DNA of 55,401 nucleotides, taken from assembly GCA_028291405.1 (NCBI GenBank), contig JAQGID010000181.1, positions 1-55,401 on the forward strand. Reading direction: 5' to 3'. The position numbers were made by a program, and so were the translations under genes. The notes under the pieces were generated by a model. The model was not told the origin of the DNA. It did not search any database and worked only from the letters and a program-made list of their open reading frames with translations. Positions 24,331 through 34,043 of the stretch are shown piece after piece; the stretch's first letter is position 1, and each line of letters opens with the position of its first letter. This DNA comes from Rhodospirillales bacterium (GTDB taxonomy: Bacteria; Pseudomonadota; Alphaproteobacteria; ATCC43930; CGMCC-115725).

Positions 24331-25446
24331 CTAACTCGCGCGCGATTTGGGGGCTGTCGTTCGTCGCCTGAAGCCGAGGAGAGCTTCGCGCATGGTCTGG
24401 AGCGTGCGATTGACCGGCCGCGCCAGCGGATCTGGAAGAGTCGCGACCCATCGCTTGAGTCTTCGATATGCGGTTCGCTCTTCGGCCGGAAGGGAGGCGT
24501 AGATCTCTCTCAGCAGCATGTGATCGATTTCGGCGAAAGCGGAATCGAAGGCACTCGTCTTGCGCTTCGCGATCTCCTTTTCGATCCGCTCCCGATATCG
24601 CTCAGCCTGGCGATGATGTCTAAGGACGAACTGAAGGATCGCAGCGTCGCCGAAGCTCACCGATGCCTGGCTTGACGTGCGGTTTTGCGGATGCCTTCTG
24701 ATCCCCGCGGTCGGTTCCAATATGGCGCCCACCTTCGCTTCATAAAGGCAACGCAAGGTGAATTCCCAATCTTCCGATTTCGTATATCGAAGCGCCGGAT
24801 TATAGTAACCGACATTGCTGCAGAGTTCTTTGGTCAGCGACAGAGCCGAAACAAGCACCAAATTAGACTCGAAAACCGAAGCAGGCACCAGCGTGTCCGT
24901 GAACACGATCCCATTGCCGCTCCTCGTGAAGGCGAGACGATCCCAGAATCCCGTCGGGGTCCGGTCGAATTTTTTTTCGGTCGCCCAGACCCCCTCGATG
25001 ACGAACGAGCAATTACTGAAAACGAAGTTCAGATCGGGATGCCGGACGATCAGATCGGCTTGCAGGGAAAGGTGATCGGGCCGCCATAAATCGTCGCTGT
25101 CGCAGAGCGCGATCCAAGGCGTGCGCGCCATCTGAATTCCGACATTGCGCGCAATCTGAACGCCCGACGACGGGATTTTTCGATAGGTGACGCGAGAGCC
25201 GAAGCGGGCGACGACGGCTTTCGTCTCATCCGTCGAGCCGTCATCGACGACGATCACCTCAGCGGCGGGAAAATGCTGGAGGAGAATGCTCTCGAGCGTC
25301 TCGCCGATGAGATCGCAGCGATTATAGGACGGTATGACGACGGTAAAAGGCGGTCGGTCGGAGGTTTCTTCAACACCGGCCAAAGCATCCCCTTCCATCA
25401 TTCTCTGCCCTGTAGGCGTGGCCGCCGTCGCGTTGGACCCGACCAT
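24331..25446 (-). CDS. Family 2 glycosyltransferase
   Basis: 371 residues. The GT-A fold spans about 33-270: FTVVIPSYNRCDLIGETLESIL, VVDDGSTDET and the metal-binding DSDD (116-119). It transfers an activated sugar to a lipid-linked acceptor at the cytoplasmic face. Conserved similarity begins near residue 33, so the true start could be an ATG at 25401 or 25398 instead of 25446. The C-terminal 90 residues are basic and helical (RTLQTMREALLGFRRR). It converges on the fused glycosyltransferase gene with a 20 bp gap. Confidence 0.85.
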   Translation of the reverse strand: MVGSNATAATPTGQRMMEGDALAGVEETSDRPPFTVVIPSYNRCDLIGETLESILLQHFPAAEVIVVDDGSTDETKAVVARFGSRVTYRKIPSSGVQIARNVGIQMARTPWIALCDSDDLWRPDHLSLQADLIVRHPDLNFVFSNCSFVIEGVWATEKKFDRTPTGFWDRLAFTRSGNGIVFTDTLVPASVFESNLVLVSALSLTKELCSNVGYYNPALRYTKSEDWEFTLRCLYEAKVGAILEPTAGIRRHPQNRTSSQASVSFGDAAILQFVLRHHRQAERYRERIEKEIAKRKTSAFDSAFAEIDHMLLREIYASLPAEERTAYRRLKRWVATLPDPLARPVNRTLQTMREALLGFRRRTTAPKSRAS

Positions 25447-25651
25447 TCTACCCGCGTTGGCCGAGCTTCTCCTATCATCCCGTCGCTTGCTATCGTGTTA
25501 TGCTGAGGCATTGCCGCGAGACGGTCCTCGTCATGACATGCGGTCACGGAATTCCGGCAACCGTACAAATCGAGGATATCGATGTGCCGCGGTTGATCTA
25601 CGCCGAGAGGGGGTGCAGTTTCGATGCTTGTTGCGACGGTGGACCGGGTCG

Positions 25652-26668
25652 ATGGCCGCGGGACTCGCTGACCTCACCGGCATGGCGACGTCGGAGATCG
25701 CGGGCCGTCCGGCGCGAACGACGATCGCGACGGCGGTCCTGATTCCCTGCTTCAACGAAGAAGCGGCGATCGGCAAGGTGGTCGGCGATTTTCGCCGCGC
25801 CCTGCCGGACGCCGCGATCTACGTCTACGACAACAACTCGTCCGACCGCACGATCGACATCGCCGCGGCCGCCGGCGCGATCGTCCGCTCCGAGGAGTTG
25901 CAGGGCAAGGGCAACGTCATGCGTCGGATGTTCGCGGACATCGACGCCGACGTCTATGTACTGGTCGATGGGGACGATACCTACGACGCATCCTGCGCGC
26001 CCGAGATCGTCGAAAAGCTGATCGACGGTCGGCTCGACATGATCAACTGCGCGCGCGTCAGCGAGATCAAGGAGGCCTACCGGCGGGGCCATCGCCTCGG
26101 CAACCTCATGCTGACCAAGATGATGGCCTGGACCTTCGGGCATCGCATCAAGGACATGTTGTCCGGTTATCGCGTGCTGTCGCGGCGCTTCGTGAAATCG
26201 TTTCCGGCGCTCGCAAGCGGCTTCGAAATCGAGACCGAGCTGACTGTCCATGCGCTCGAGCTGCGCATGGCCGTCGCCGAGGTGCCGACGGCCTACAAGG
26301 AACGGCTGCCAGGTTCGCTCAGCAAGCTTCGCACCGTTAGCGACGGGTTCCGAATCCTCAAGACCATCGTCGTCCTCGTCAAGGAGGAACGGCCGCTTCA
26401 GTTCTTCTCCGTCCTTGCCGGCGTAATGGCATTCGCGGCGGCGGCGCTCGCGTTTCCTATCGTGGTGACCTTCGTCCAAACCGGCTTGGTGCCGCGCTTC
26501 CCGACCGCAGTGCTCGCGACCGGCCTGATGGTTCTTGCCTCCTTGAGTCTTGTTTGCGGTCTCATCCTGGACACGGTCACGCGCGGGCGCCAGGAGATGA
26601 AGCGGATGTGCTATCTGAGCATCCCCGTCGCTACCCGCGACGGTGCTCGCTCGCTTGCGAAGCGGTAG
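25652..26668 (+). CDS. Membrane-anchored family 2 glycosyltransferase (DPM1/DpgS-like)
   Basis: 338 residues from the ATG at 25652 (an ATG at 25682 is also possible); the frame is open further upstream without family similarity. The GT-A motifs are AVLIPCFNEEAAIGKVV, YDNNSSDRT and DGDD (106-109). Two hydrophobic helices near the C-terminus (about 250-275 and 285-305) anchor it. This arrangement is that of dolichyl/undecaprenyl-phosphate sugar synthases and related glycosyltransferases, which charge a polyprenyl phosphate with a sugar. It converges on the following GNAT gene with a 32 bp gap. Confidence 0.83.
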   Translation: MAAGLADLTGMATSEIAGRPARTTIATAVLIPCFNEEAAIGKVVGDFRRALPDAAIYVYDNNSSDRTIDIAAAAGAIVRSEELQGKGNVMRRMFADIDADVYVLVDGDDTYDASCAPEIVEKLIDGRLDMINCARVSEIKEAYRRGHRLGNLMLTKMMAWTFGHRIKDMLSGYRVLSRRFVKSFPALASGFEIETELTVHALELRMAVAEVPTAYKERLPGSLSKLRTVSDGFRILKTIVVLVKEERPLQFFSVLAGVMAFAAAALAFPIVVTFVQTGLVPRFPTAVLATGLMVLASLSLVCGLILDTVTRGRQEMKRMCYLSIPVATRDGARSLAKR

Positions 26669-26700
26669 GATCGAGTCTTCGCTCGGTAAACCGCAGCCGC

Positions 26701-27822
26701 TCACGTCTGCCCCGACGGCGGTCTGCTGCGCAGATATGCGACGACGGATGTCAGCCAACGCTCGCATCGTGCCGCCGGCGTCGCGCGCCGCCAAATCGCC
26801 CAATCCAGCCGCGCGGTCGTCGTGGACAGGCTCCGCTTCAGCCGATTGTCGCCGGCGAGAAAATCATAGACGCGCGCGCCGCCGATCCGATGCCGCTCGA
26901 TCGCCAGGGCGTGGCACAGGAGGCCGGGGCGGCCGTGTGGCAGCAATCCGTAGTCGAAGCCGCTTTGATAGGCGTAGACGCGGCCGCGATGGACGAAATT
27001 GTAGAGCAGACCAACCGTCCGATCTCCGGCCCGGATGCGCAGCAACTCGATTTCGCCGCGCTCATGCCACGTCGTGATGAGGCGGCGGTGGAACTGTGCG
27101 AAGCCGGGACGGGCAAATGCACCGGTGCGGCCGCGCGCGCGCCAAGAGTACTCGTGCAGGACCTGCAGCTCGTCGAGGAACGCCAAGGCTTCCGAAATGT
27201 GTCCGGCCGCCTCGATCTCGATCGGGCCGAGCGCCGCGTAATCCCGCCGGGTACGGCGGATCTGCTGGCGTGTATTCCTCCCGAAGCGGCGAAGATCGGC
27301 GAGGCCGTCTTCGCCGAGGTCTAGCGAGAAGAGCGGCAGGGATTTATCGACGACGAGGTCCCATCCGGCGGGCGGGGCGATCGTCAGCGCGCCCGGGTCG
27401 ACGCCGCCGAAGAGGATCTCGTCGGGGCGCGACACCGTCTCGGCGAGGCTGCGAAGCGCGAAGGCAATGAGCGAAGCGTCGGCGCGTCGGTCGGTAACGA
27501 AGCCGTTATGCTCGATGAACAACCCATCGTCTTCGGCATTGCCAGTCTCGTTCAGGGAGAGCCGCCGCGGTCGCCAGAGGAGGTGGCGCCGGCGACGCGA
27601 GGCGACGAGGATTCCGAGCGCGACGGTCTCGCCAGCGGCATCGCAACGCGCGACGAGAAGCGTCAGTCCCGTCGGGAGGCCGGCGAGCCACGTGCCGATC
27701 CACGACCACGATTGGAAGAACGAGACCTCGGCGCGCGCCTCCAAGTCCCGCCAGCGCATCGCGAGGTCGGCGATATCGTCGACCGCGGTCAGCGAGAAGC
27801 GTAAATCCGGGAACGGGGCCAT
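26701..27822 (-). CDS. GNAT-fold acyltransferase, CelD/BcsL-like, copy A
   Basis: 373 residues from the ATG at 27822; the open frame reaches 28020. The N-terminal half includes FFQSWSWIGTWLAGL, and the C-terminal acetyltransferase domain shows YAYQSGFDYG and GARVYDFLAGDNRLKRSLS, hallmarks of the cellulose-biosynthesis-type (CelD/BcsL) GNAT proteins common in exopolysaccharide loci. These proteins are thought to transfer acyl or aminoacyl groups to polysaccharide. It is divergently transcribed from a second member of the same broad fold at 27932, with about 110 bp between starts. Confidence 0.78.
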   Translation of the reverse strand: MAPFPDLRFSLTAVDDIADLAMRWRDLEARAEVSFFQSWSWIGTWLAGLPTGLTLLVARCDAAGETVALGILVASRRRRHLLWRPRRLSLNETGNAEDDGLFIEHNGFVTDRRADASLIAFALRSLAETVSRPDEILFGGVDPGALTIAPPAGWDLVVDKSLPLFSLDLGEDGLADLRRFGRNTRQQIRRTRRDYAALGPIEIEAAGHISEALAFLDELQVLHEYSWRARGRTGAFARPGFAQFHRRLITTWHERGEIELLRIRAGDRTVGLLYNFVHRGRVYAYQSGFDYGLLPHGRPGLLCHALAIERHRIGGARVYDFLAGDNRLKRSLSTTTARLDWAIWRRATPAARCERWLTSVVAYLRSRPPSGQT

Positions 27823-27931
27823 TGCCGGGCTACCAATACGCTGCGGCGCGACTATGATCCGCTCGCGCCACGTCGGACCCGACGCCGGCGCCGGGATGGT
27901 CGAAATCACGGGCACAGTCTCGAAACCTCTC

Positions 27932-28999
27932 ATGGCGCTGCTGATCAATCCAGAGTTTTCCTGCCTTCCGCCCGACCTCGCCCGGCTCTTTGCCGCCGCC
28001 GGCGAGGAGAGTTTCTTCAACCATCCGGCCTGGTACGCGGTTTTCGCGCGTCATGCGCTCGACCCCGGCGCCGAGGTGCGACTCTACGCCGATGCGGCCG
28101 CGGGTGCCGCGCTGCTGCTCCAGGTGCCGCAATCGTCCGGCACACGGCGGCAAGTCAGCTTGACCAATTACTACAGCTGCGCCCATGCGCCGCTGGTCCG
28201 CTCCGGGGTCGATGGCGCGGCGGGGCTGTCGGAGATTGTCGGGACGATCTTCGCCGAGCGCCCGCGGTGGAATTGCGTTTCGCTCGCCGGACTCGACCCG
28301 ACGACGGCCGAATTCGCGGCGCTGGCTACGGCGCTGCGGCGCGCCGGCAGGATGGTACGGCCGTTCTTCGATTTCGGCGTCTGGTACCAGGCGACGTCTG
28401 GGCTGTCCTTCGCCCGCTATCACGACGGGCTGCCGGCGCAGCTGCGCAACACCTGGCAGCGCAAGCGCAAGAAGCTGACGGGAGGCGGTCGCCTCCATCT
28501 CGCATTCTCGTGCGATGGAGCGGGGCTGGAGCAGAATATCGCCGACTACGAGACCATCTATCGCGCCAGCTGGAAGGTCGCCGAGCCTGATCCGGATTTC
28601 ATGCCGGCGCTGATGCGCGCCTGCGCCGCGGTTGGGGCGTTGCGCCTGGCGGTCTATCATCTCGACGGCGAGCCTGCCGCGGCGCAGCTCTGGATCGTCT
28701 GGCGGGGCCGCGCGACGATCTTCAAGCTCGCCCATGACGAGCGCTTTTCCGAATACTCGCTCGGAACCTTGCTGACGATGGAGCTGATGGAGCGAATCCT
28801 CGAGATCGACCGTCCGTTCGAGATCGACTTCGGCCGCGGCGATGATCCCTACAAAAAGCTTTGGCTGCCGCAACGACGCGAGCGCTGGGGGCTGCTCGCC
28901 GCAAATCCACGGACGGCGCGCGGCCTCGCGCTGTCGCTCCGCGAAGCGGCTGCGGGACTGTTTCGGCGGGCCAGCTCTGCGAGACCACGCCGCGGCTGA
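27932..28999 (+). CDS. GNAT-fold acyltransferase, FemAB/CelD-like, copy B
   Basis: 355 residues from the ATG at 27932 (an ATG at 27896 would add 12). The N-terminal part has FFNHPAWYAVFARH, and the C-terminal GNAT core has YRASWKVAEPDPDFM, FKLAHDERFSEYSLGTLL and EIDFGRGDDPYKKLW, typical of polysaccharide-associated acetyltransferases. The substrate is unknown. It is related in fold, but not closely in sequence, to the divergent gene at 26701-27822. It converges on the amidotransferase gene with a 4 bp gap. Confidence 0.78.
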   Translation: MALLINPEFSCLPPDLARLFAAAGEESFFNHPAWYAVFARHALDPGAEVRLYADAAAGAALLLQVPQSSGTRRQVSLTNYYSCAHAPLVRSGVDGAAGLSEIVGTIFAERPRWNCVSLAGLDPTTAEFAALATALRRAGRMVRPFFDFGVWYQATSGLSFARYHDGLPAQLRNTWQRKRKKLTGGGRLHLAFSCDGAGLEQNIADYETIYRASWKVAEPDPDFMPALMRACAAVGALRLAVYHLDGEPAAAQLWIVWRGRATIFKLAHDERFSEYSLGTLLTMELMERILEIDRPFEIDFGRGDDPYKKLWLPQRRERWGLLAANPRTARGLALSLREAAAGLFRRASSARPRRG

Positions 29000-29003
29000 G
29001 ACA

Positions 29004-30935
29004 TCAGGCGACGGCGTCGACCGATCGCGCCGGAGCCGGATTCCCGTCGTGGACCTCGCTGAGGAAAACCTCGAACATCAGCAGCGACCATAGCATCCTG
29101 CTGTGGTCGCGCAGGCCGGCGATATGCTGCTCGACGGATTTGCCGATGAACCCGGTGTCGAACCAGCCGGTGTCGGCGAGGCGTGAGGAACGCGCCGTCC
29201 GGCGCACGCGCTCGGCCAAGGGCCCGCGGAACCAGGCGGCGAGCGGCACAGCGAATCCCTGCTTCGGGCGGTACAGGATATCGTGGGACAGGCGGCCTTC
29301 GAGGGCTCGTTTGAAGACGTACTTGCCGATGCCGTCGTGCAGCTTCAGTCCGGACGGCAGGCCCGTGGCCCATTCCGCGAAGCGATGGTCGAGTAAGGGA
29401 GCTCGCACCTCGAGCGAGGATGCCATGCTGGCGCGGTCGACCTTGGTCAGGATATCGCCGGGAAGATAGGTTTTGATGTCGGTATAGAGCACGCGCATCA
29501 GCGGATCGTCTGTGGGCGCCTTCTCAAAGGCGCGGCCGAGTTGCTCGCGCGCGTGGTAGCCCTGCAGCTCGCGGGCGAAGCGCGGTGTGTAGAGCCGGTC
29601 GCGCACGCTGTCGTCGAGTGTCGAGACATTGAGGAAATAACCATCGAGCGAATCAGCGGCCAGCTCGCGCAGCGTCGATTTCGCACGGAACCGGCGGGGC
29701 GCCCAATCGGCCTTGGGATAGAGCCGGGCGAGCGTCCCGAAGAGTCCCCGGCGAATCGTATCTGGCAGCATGCCGCGGATCCGTTCCTCGCAGGCGTGCC
29801 AGCGATAGCGTCGGTAGCCGGCGAAGAGCTCGTCGCCGCCGTCGCCGGACAGCGCGACGGTGACATGCTCGCGCGCCAGCGCGCAAACGCGGACGGTCGG
29901 AATCGCCGATGCGTCGGCGAAGGGCTCGTCATAGATGCCAGCAAGCCGGCCGACGAGGTCGAAGTCATCGGCGTCGACCGTGCGGGAAAAGTGGTTCGTA
30001 CGGAACTGCTTTGCGACTTGATCGGCGTAGGCTGTCTCGTCGTATTCGGCCTGTCTGAAGCCGATCGAGAACGAGTTCACGGGCTGCGCCGAGCCCTCGG
30101 CCATCAGCGCGACGACGGCACTCGAATCGACGCCACCGGAGAGGAAGGCGCCGAGCGGCACGTCGGAGATCAAGCGCAGCTTGACCGACTCCTGCAACAG
30201 GGCGACGAGCTGCTCGCGCGCCTCCTCCTCGCGATTCGGTCCGTCCTGACGGCAGGCGAGGTCCCAATACTCGACCGGCGACGGGATCTCCCGGCCGCGG
30301 CGGACGGTCAGATGATGCGCCGGGGCCAGCTTCGCGACATCGCGATAGATCGACTTCGTCTCGGGGACATAACCATAAGCGAAGAAATCCTCGACGGCGG
30401 TCGGATCGAGCCGGCGCGGGAGTCGCGGATCGACGAGCAGCGCCTTCAGCTCGGATGCGAAGAGCAGCATGCCGTCGTCGAGCACGGCGTAGTAGAGCGG
30501 CTTCTTGCCGAGCCGGTCGCGCGCCAGGAACAGCGTCTCGCTTTTCTCGTCCCAGATCGCGAAGGCGAACATGCCGCGGAACCGGTCGACGCAGCGCTCG
30601 CCCCATTCCTCCCAGGCATGGACGATCACCTCCGTGTCGCAATGGCTGCGGAAGCGATGGCCTTTCGCGGTGAGCTCGGTCGCCAGCTCCTGGAAATTAT
30701 AGATCTCGCCGTTGAACGAGACGACGACAGTCCCGTCCTCGTTGTAGAGCGGCTGCTGGCCGCCCGCGACGTCGATGATCGCTAGGCGACGGTGCCCCAA
30801 TCCGATCCCGGCGGCGACATAGAATCCGTCGCCGTCGGGACCGCGATGCGCGATGCGGTCGGTCATCTTGACGAGCCGGCCGCGGTCGATCGGGCGTCGC
30901 CCGCGCGTATCCATCAACCCGGCAATACCGCACAT
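29004..30935 (-). CDS. Asparagine synthase-like amidotransferase 1 of the XrtA/PEP-CTERM system
   Basis: 643 residues. The N-terminal class II glutamine amidotransferase domain starts MCGIAGL with the nucleophile Cys2 and includes HRGPDGDGF and FNGEIYNF. The synthetase domain carries the ATP pyrophosphatase motif SGGVDSS (266-272) and SGDGGDELFAGYRRYR. This architecture matches the exosortase A system-associated amidotransferase (TIGR03108-like) and ordinary AsnB; the locus favours the former. It would amidate a carboxyl group, plausibly a uronic acid or amino acid on the polysaccharide. The xrtA gene ends 44 bp upstream on the same strand. Confidence 0.88.
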   Translation of the reverse strand: MCGIAGLMDTRGRRPIDRGRLVKMTDRIAHRGPDGDGFYVAAGIGLGHRRLAIIDVAGGQQPLYNEDGTVVVSFNGEIYNFQELATELTAKGHRFRSHCDTEVIVHAWEEWGERCVDRFRGMFAFAIWDEKSETLFLARDRLGKKPLYYAVLDDGMLLFASELKALLVDPRLPRRLDPTAVEDFFAYGYVPETKSIYRDVAKLAPAHHLTVRRGREIPSPVEYWDLACRQDGPNREEEAREQLVALLQESVKLRLISDVPLGAFLSGGVDSSAVVALMAEGSAQPVNSFSIGFRQAEYDETAYADQVAKQFRTNHFSRTVDADDFDLVGRLAGIYDEPFADASAIPTVRVCALAREHVTVALSGDGGDELFAGYRRYRWHACEERIRGMLPDTIRRGLFGTLARLYPKADWAPRRFRAKSTLRELAADSLDGYFLNVSTLDDSVRDRLYTPRFARELQGYHAREQLGRAFEKAPTDDPLMRVLYTDIKTYLPGDILTKVDRASMASSLEVRAPLLDHRFAEWATGLPSGLKLHDGIGKYVFKRALEGRLSHDILYRPKQGFAVPLAAWFRGPLAERVRRTARSSRLADTGWFDTGFIGKSVEQHIAGLRDHSRMLWSLLMFEVFLSEVHDGNPAPARSVDAVA

Positions 30936-30979
30936 CGGCCGCTATTCCTTCCGCGATTCTGCCGTCCGCCCGACGTGCC

Positions 30980-32551
30980 TCAAGGCCCGCCCGGCTGCTC
31001 AAGCGTGGTCCGAAGCGAGCCGAGATGAGACGCGAAATCGGTCAATCGCGCCAGGGCGGGAGCGATCGATCCGTCCGGCGCGTCGGTCGCGATCGCGATC
31101 GCTGCCGCCGCCGGCTTGTCATCCATGAGCTCGGCCTTGGCCTGCAGCAGCTTCGCCGCCAGCGTACGGGATTCGAAGCGGCCGTCGACCCAGTACCACG
31201 ACAGAACCAGGCGTTTGCGACCGAGCAGGACGATTCGCGTCAGTCTCGCCTCGATCGTTTCGCCGCCGATCGTGACCGGTGTCGACGACCAGCTTGCGCT
31301 CGTCCACGCCGCGGGATCGACTAGGTGGTTGCTGCTGCTGATGAGTTTCCCGGCCTGCGTCTGTCGATTGTAATAGCCGATGAATAGATCGACGTCCGCA
31401 TCGGCGAGGCGGAACGTCCCGGCGGCGTGGCGGTGGAGGCCGACCAGTTCCGGCCGCCAGGTTGCGCTTGCCTCGCCGGCCCGCTGCCACGGCGCTGTTA
31501 CGATGGGCAGTAACAATTCCGTGCCGGTAAGCCGAGCCGCCCGTGCCTCGACATACGCCGCGTAGACGCGCGGCATCGCCAGCAGTGTCAGCGCGATCAG
31601 CGCGACCACTGCGATGGAGCGCCGCCGGGCCGGACCGCTCGATTCTGCGACGCTGGGATGCGGTGCGGTTTTTCCCGCGTCGCGAAAGGTCAGACCGAGC
31701 CCGGCCAGGCCGACCGTTACGATCGAGAAAAAGATCCAGCCGTAGAGGAGGTGGTCGACGCCAGTCGCGAACTCGTTGTCGCTGAAATACGCGATGATCA
31801 CGATGCCATAGGCACGCAACCCATTGGCGATGATCGGCGTGATGACGCAGAGCGCCAGAAAAGTGAATTTCTTCCGCAGCGATTCGTATGCGAAATCGGC
31901 GAAGAGTACGCCGAACGCCAGGGTGGCGGTCAGAAAGCGCAGCCCGGCGCAGGCCTCGGCGACCTCGAACATCCCGTTCGGGATCGAGATGAAGATGCCG
32001 TCCGAATAGACCGGAATCCCGGTCAGCTGCAGCCCGTGTACGATGAAGTGCGCAGTGAAATCCTGAAGATACGGCACCAGGAATTGGCCCGTCGGGATCA
32101 GGAAGAAGAGGTAGAGGAAAGGCAGGGCGAGAATGCCGTAAATGCGGAAGCCGAGCAGCGCGAGCAGGACCGCTTGAAGGCTGCAGAAGAGGGCGAGCTG
32201 CTGCCCTTCCAGCAAGGCCATCCGATCGAACAGCAGCCACGCCGCCGCTGCCGGCACCATCAGCAACAACGCATAGGGCGCCGGCATCGGCGTCGTGCCG
32301 CGCAGCAGCTCGCGACGTTCCCATACGAGGTAAAGGACGATTGGGAGAACGAGGAAACCATGGTTGTACGATGGTGAAGCGTACCAGACGCGAACCGCGC
32401 CGGCCGCTGCTTGCCAATAGCCTGCGATCAGGCCGCAGCCGATGATTGCCAGGGCCCCCGCCGTCGCCCGCCAGTGTCCCAGCGCGGCCTGGGGCTTGGC
32501 CGGCGGCAGCACGAGCTGCGTGGAAGCGACGGTGCCCTCGTTGTGGTTCAT
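30980..32551 (-). CDS. xrtA: Exosortase A fused to an EpsI domain
   Basis: 523 residues. Residues 1 to about 290 form a polytopic membrane domain. The exosortase catalytic triad is present: Cys201 in EACAGLR, Arg246 in NGLRAYG and His267 in GVDHLLYGW. Residues about 311-523 form an EpsI-type domain with one membrane segment (AVVALIALTLLAMP) and a periplasmic part. XrtA cleaves PEP-CTERM sorting tails and attaches the protein to an exopolysaccharide-related lipid; the EpsI part is linked to polysaccharide export. This domain fusion is common among XrtA proteins. No PEP-CTERM substrate gene occurs in this window. Confidence 0.9.
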   Translation of the reverse strand: MNHNEGTVASTQLVLPPAKPQAALGHWRATAGALAIIGCGLIAGYWQAAAGAVRVWYASPSYNHGFLVLPIVLYLVWERRELLRGTTPMPAPYALLLMVPAAAAWLLFDRMALLEGQQLALFCSLQAVLLALLGFRIYGILALPFLYLFFLIPTGQFLVPYLQDFTAHFIVHGLQLTGIPVYSDGIFISIPNGMFEVAEACAGLRFLTATLAFGVLFADFAYESLRKKFTFLALCVITPIIANGLRAYGIVIIAYFSDNEFATGVDHLLYGWIFFSIVTVGLAGLGLTFRDAGKTAPHPSVAESSGPARRRSIAVVALIALTLLAMPRVYAAYVEARAARLTGTELLLPIVTAPWQRAGEASATWRPELVGLHRHAAGTFRLADADVDLFIGYYNRQTQAGKLISSSNHLVDPAAWTSASWSSTPVTIGGETIEARLTRIVLLGRKRLVLSWYWVDGRFESRTLAAKLLQAKAELMDDKPAAAAIAIATDAPDGSIAPALARLTDFASHLGSLRTTLEQPGGP

Positions 32552-32679
32552 CTCTTGTGGCTTGGCTCCGTTGCGCCGATAGACGATGCGCGACAGGCTA
32601 GAAGCCAGCAGGAAATTAAAAAGTTAGAAAATTTTCTGGTATCTATGGTGTCGACCTTGCGCGTCGCCGGAAAACCTCA

Positions 32680-32705
32680 CCCGGCTGACATGATGTCCAG
32701 CCGGG
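32680..32705. promoter_or_regulatory. Inverted repeat between xrtA and the divergent glycosyltransferase gene
   Basis: CCCGGCTGACA and TGTCCAGCCGGG are inverted repeats around TGA, perfect except for one bulged base. It lies in the 207 bp gap between xrtA (leftward) and the glycosyltransferase at 32759 (rightward), next to an AT-rich patch (32618-32640). It could be an operator controlling both genes, or a hairpin in the leader of the rightward transcript. Confidence 0.45.
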
Positions 32706-32758
32706 GCAGCGTGGTTCACGATAGGTCTTAACGCAGGTGAACGGAAGAATTTTGTCGT

Positions 32759-34027
32759 ATGCAGGAGCTGATCTTCCTCACCCAGCGAATTCCGTACCCG
32801 CCGACGAAAGGCGAAAAGATCCGACCGTGGCAGATTCTACAGTATTTGCGGAAAAATTATACGGTTCATCTTGGCTGTTTCGTCGACGATCCTGCCGACT
32901 GGCAACACGTTCCGAAAATTCGGGAGCTCTGTGGCGAGACCTACTTTGCGCCGCTGCGTCCGAAATTTGCTAAACTAGCGTGCTTGCGTGGACTGTTCGG
33001 GACGCAACCGCTCTCGAAGTTCTATTTTCGCAATTCCACCATGGCATGGTGGGTTGAGGACATCCTTGCGCGGCGGCGACCGGAGGCAGCCTTCATCTGC
33101 TCGTCGGCGATGGCGCAATACGTCGTCGATTCGGCCAATCTGCCGCCGCGGGCGGTGATGGATTTCGCCGATGTCGATGCCGATAAATGGCGCCAATACG
33201 CCGCAACCCGCAGTGGGCTGGAGCGCTGGATCTATGCTCGCGAAAGCCGCACCCTGCTCGCATACGATCGGCGCGTCGGCGCTTCGACGAGCGCCGGCAC
33301 GTTTGTCTCGCGCGCCGAAGCCGAGCTCTTCCGCCAGCTGGCTCCCGAGCTCGCCGGCAAGATTTTCCACGTCGATAGCGGCGTTGATTCCGAATATTTC
33401 TCGCCGGAGCACCGTTTCGATAATCCATTGTCGAGCAGCGCGACCTTCGTCTTCACCGGGACTATGAACTATTGGCCGAATGTCGATGCCGTGGTGTGGT
33501 TCGCGACGCAGGTGCTGCCGATCGTCCGCCGAACGCGGCCCGACGCCGAATTCTGCATTGTCGGGTCCAGCCCGAGCGCTGAGGTCTCCCGCCTCGCCCA
33601 GCTGCCGGGGGTCAGGGTGACCGGCCGCGTCGCCGATGTTCGACCCTATGTCGCGCACGCGGCCGCGATCGTCGTCCCGCTCCGCATCGCAAATGGCGTC
33701 CAGAACAAGGTGATCGAGGCGATGGCGATGGCCAAGGCCGTGGTCGCGACGCCGCGCGCACTGGCCGGCGTCGAGCTCGACCGGGCAAGCGAGGTCATCG
33801 TCGCCGAGAGCGAAGCGGAATTCATCGATGCGACGCTCGCTGTTTTGACCCGGTCCGATCGCGCCGAGCTCGGCCGACGCGCGCGGGCGCGCGTCCTCGC
33901 CGATTATCGCTGGGAAAAAAACCTGACGGCGTTCGCACCGCTGATCGCGCCAGCGACGACCGTCGTCCCCGTCGTGTCGCGGTCGGATTTGCCGGGAAAG
34001 GCCGGCATCTCACCAATCATCGCATAG
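32759..34027 (+). CDS. XrtA-system family 4 glycosyltransferase (TIGR03087-like)
   Basis: 422 residues. The N-terminus (LIFLTQRIPYPPTKGEKIR) and the segment GTMNYWPNVDAVVWFATQVLP match the exosortase A-associated glycosyltransferase family TIGR03087. The C-terminal GT-B half has FCIVGSSPSAEV and VPLRIANGVQNKVIEAMAM, with the Glu of the donor-binding EX7E-like region. It would extend the repeat unit of the exopolysaccharide. It is divergent from xrtA and starts 17 bp before gmhA downstream. Confidence 0.9.
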   Translation: MQELIFLTQRIPYPPTKGEKIRPWQILQYLRKNYTVHLGCFVDDPADWQHVPKIRELCGETYFAPLRPKFAKLACLRGLFGTQPLSKFYFRNSTMAWWVEDILARRRPEAAFICSSAMAQYVVDSANLPPRAVMDFADVDADKWRQYAATRSGLERWIYARESRTLLAYDRRVGASTSAGTFVSRAEAELFRQLAPELAGKIFHVDSGVDSEYFSPEHRFDNPLSSSATFVFTGTMNYWPNVDAVVWFATQVLPIVRRTRPDAEFCIVGSSPSAEVSRLAQLPGVRVTGRVADVRPYVAHAAAIVVPLRIANGVQNKVIEAMAMAKAVVATPRALAGVELDRASEVIVAESEAEFIDATLAVLTRSDRAELGRRARARVLADYRWEKNLTAFAPLIAPATTVVPVVSRSDLPGKAGISPIIA

Positions 34028-34043
34028 AGAGTGGGAGGCTAGA

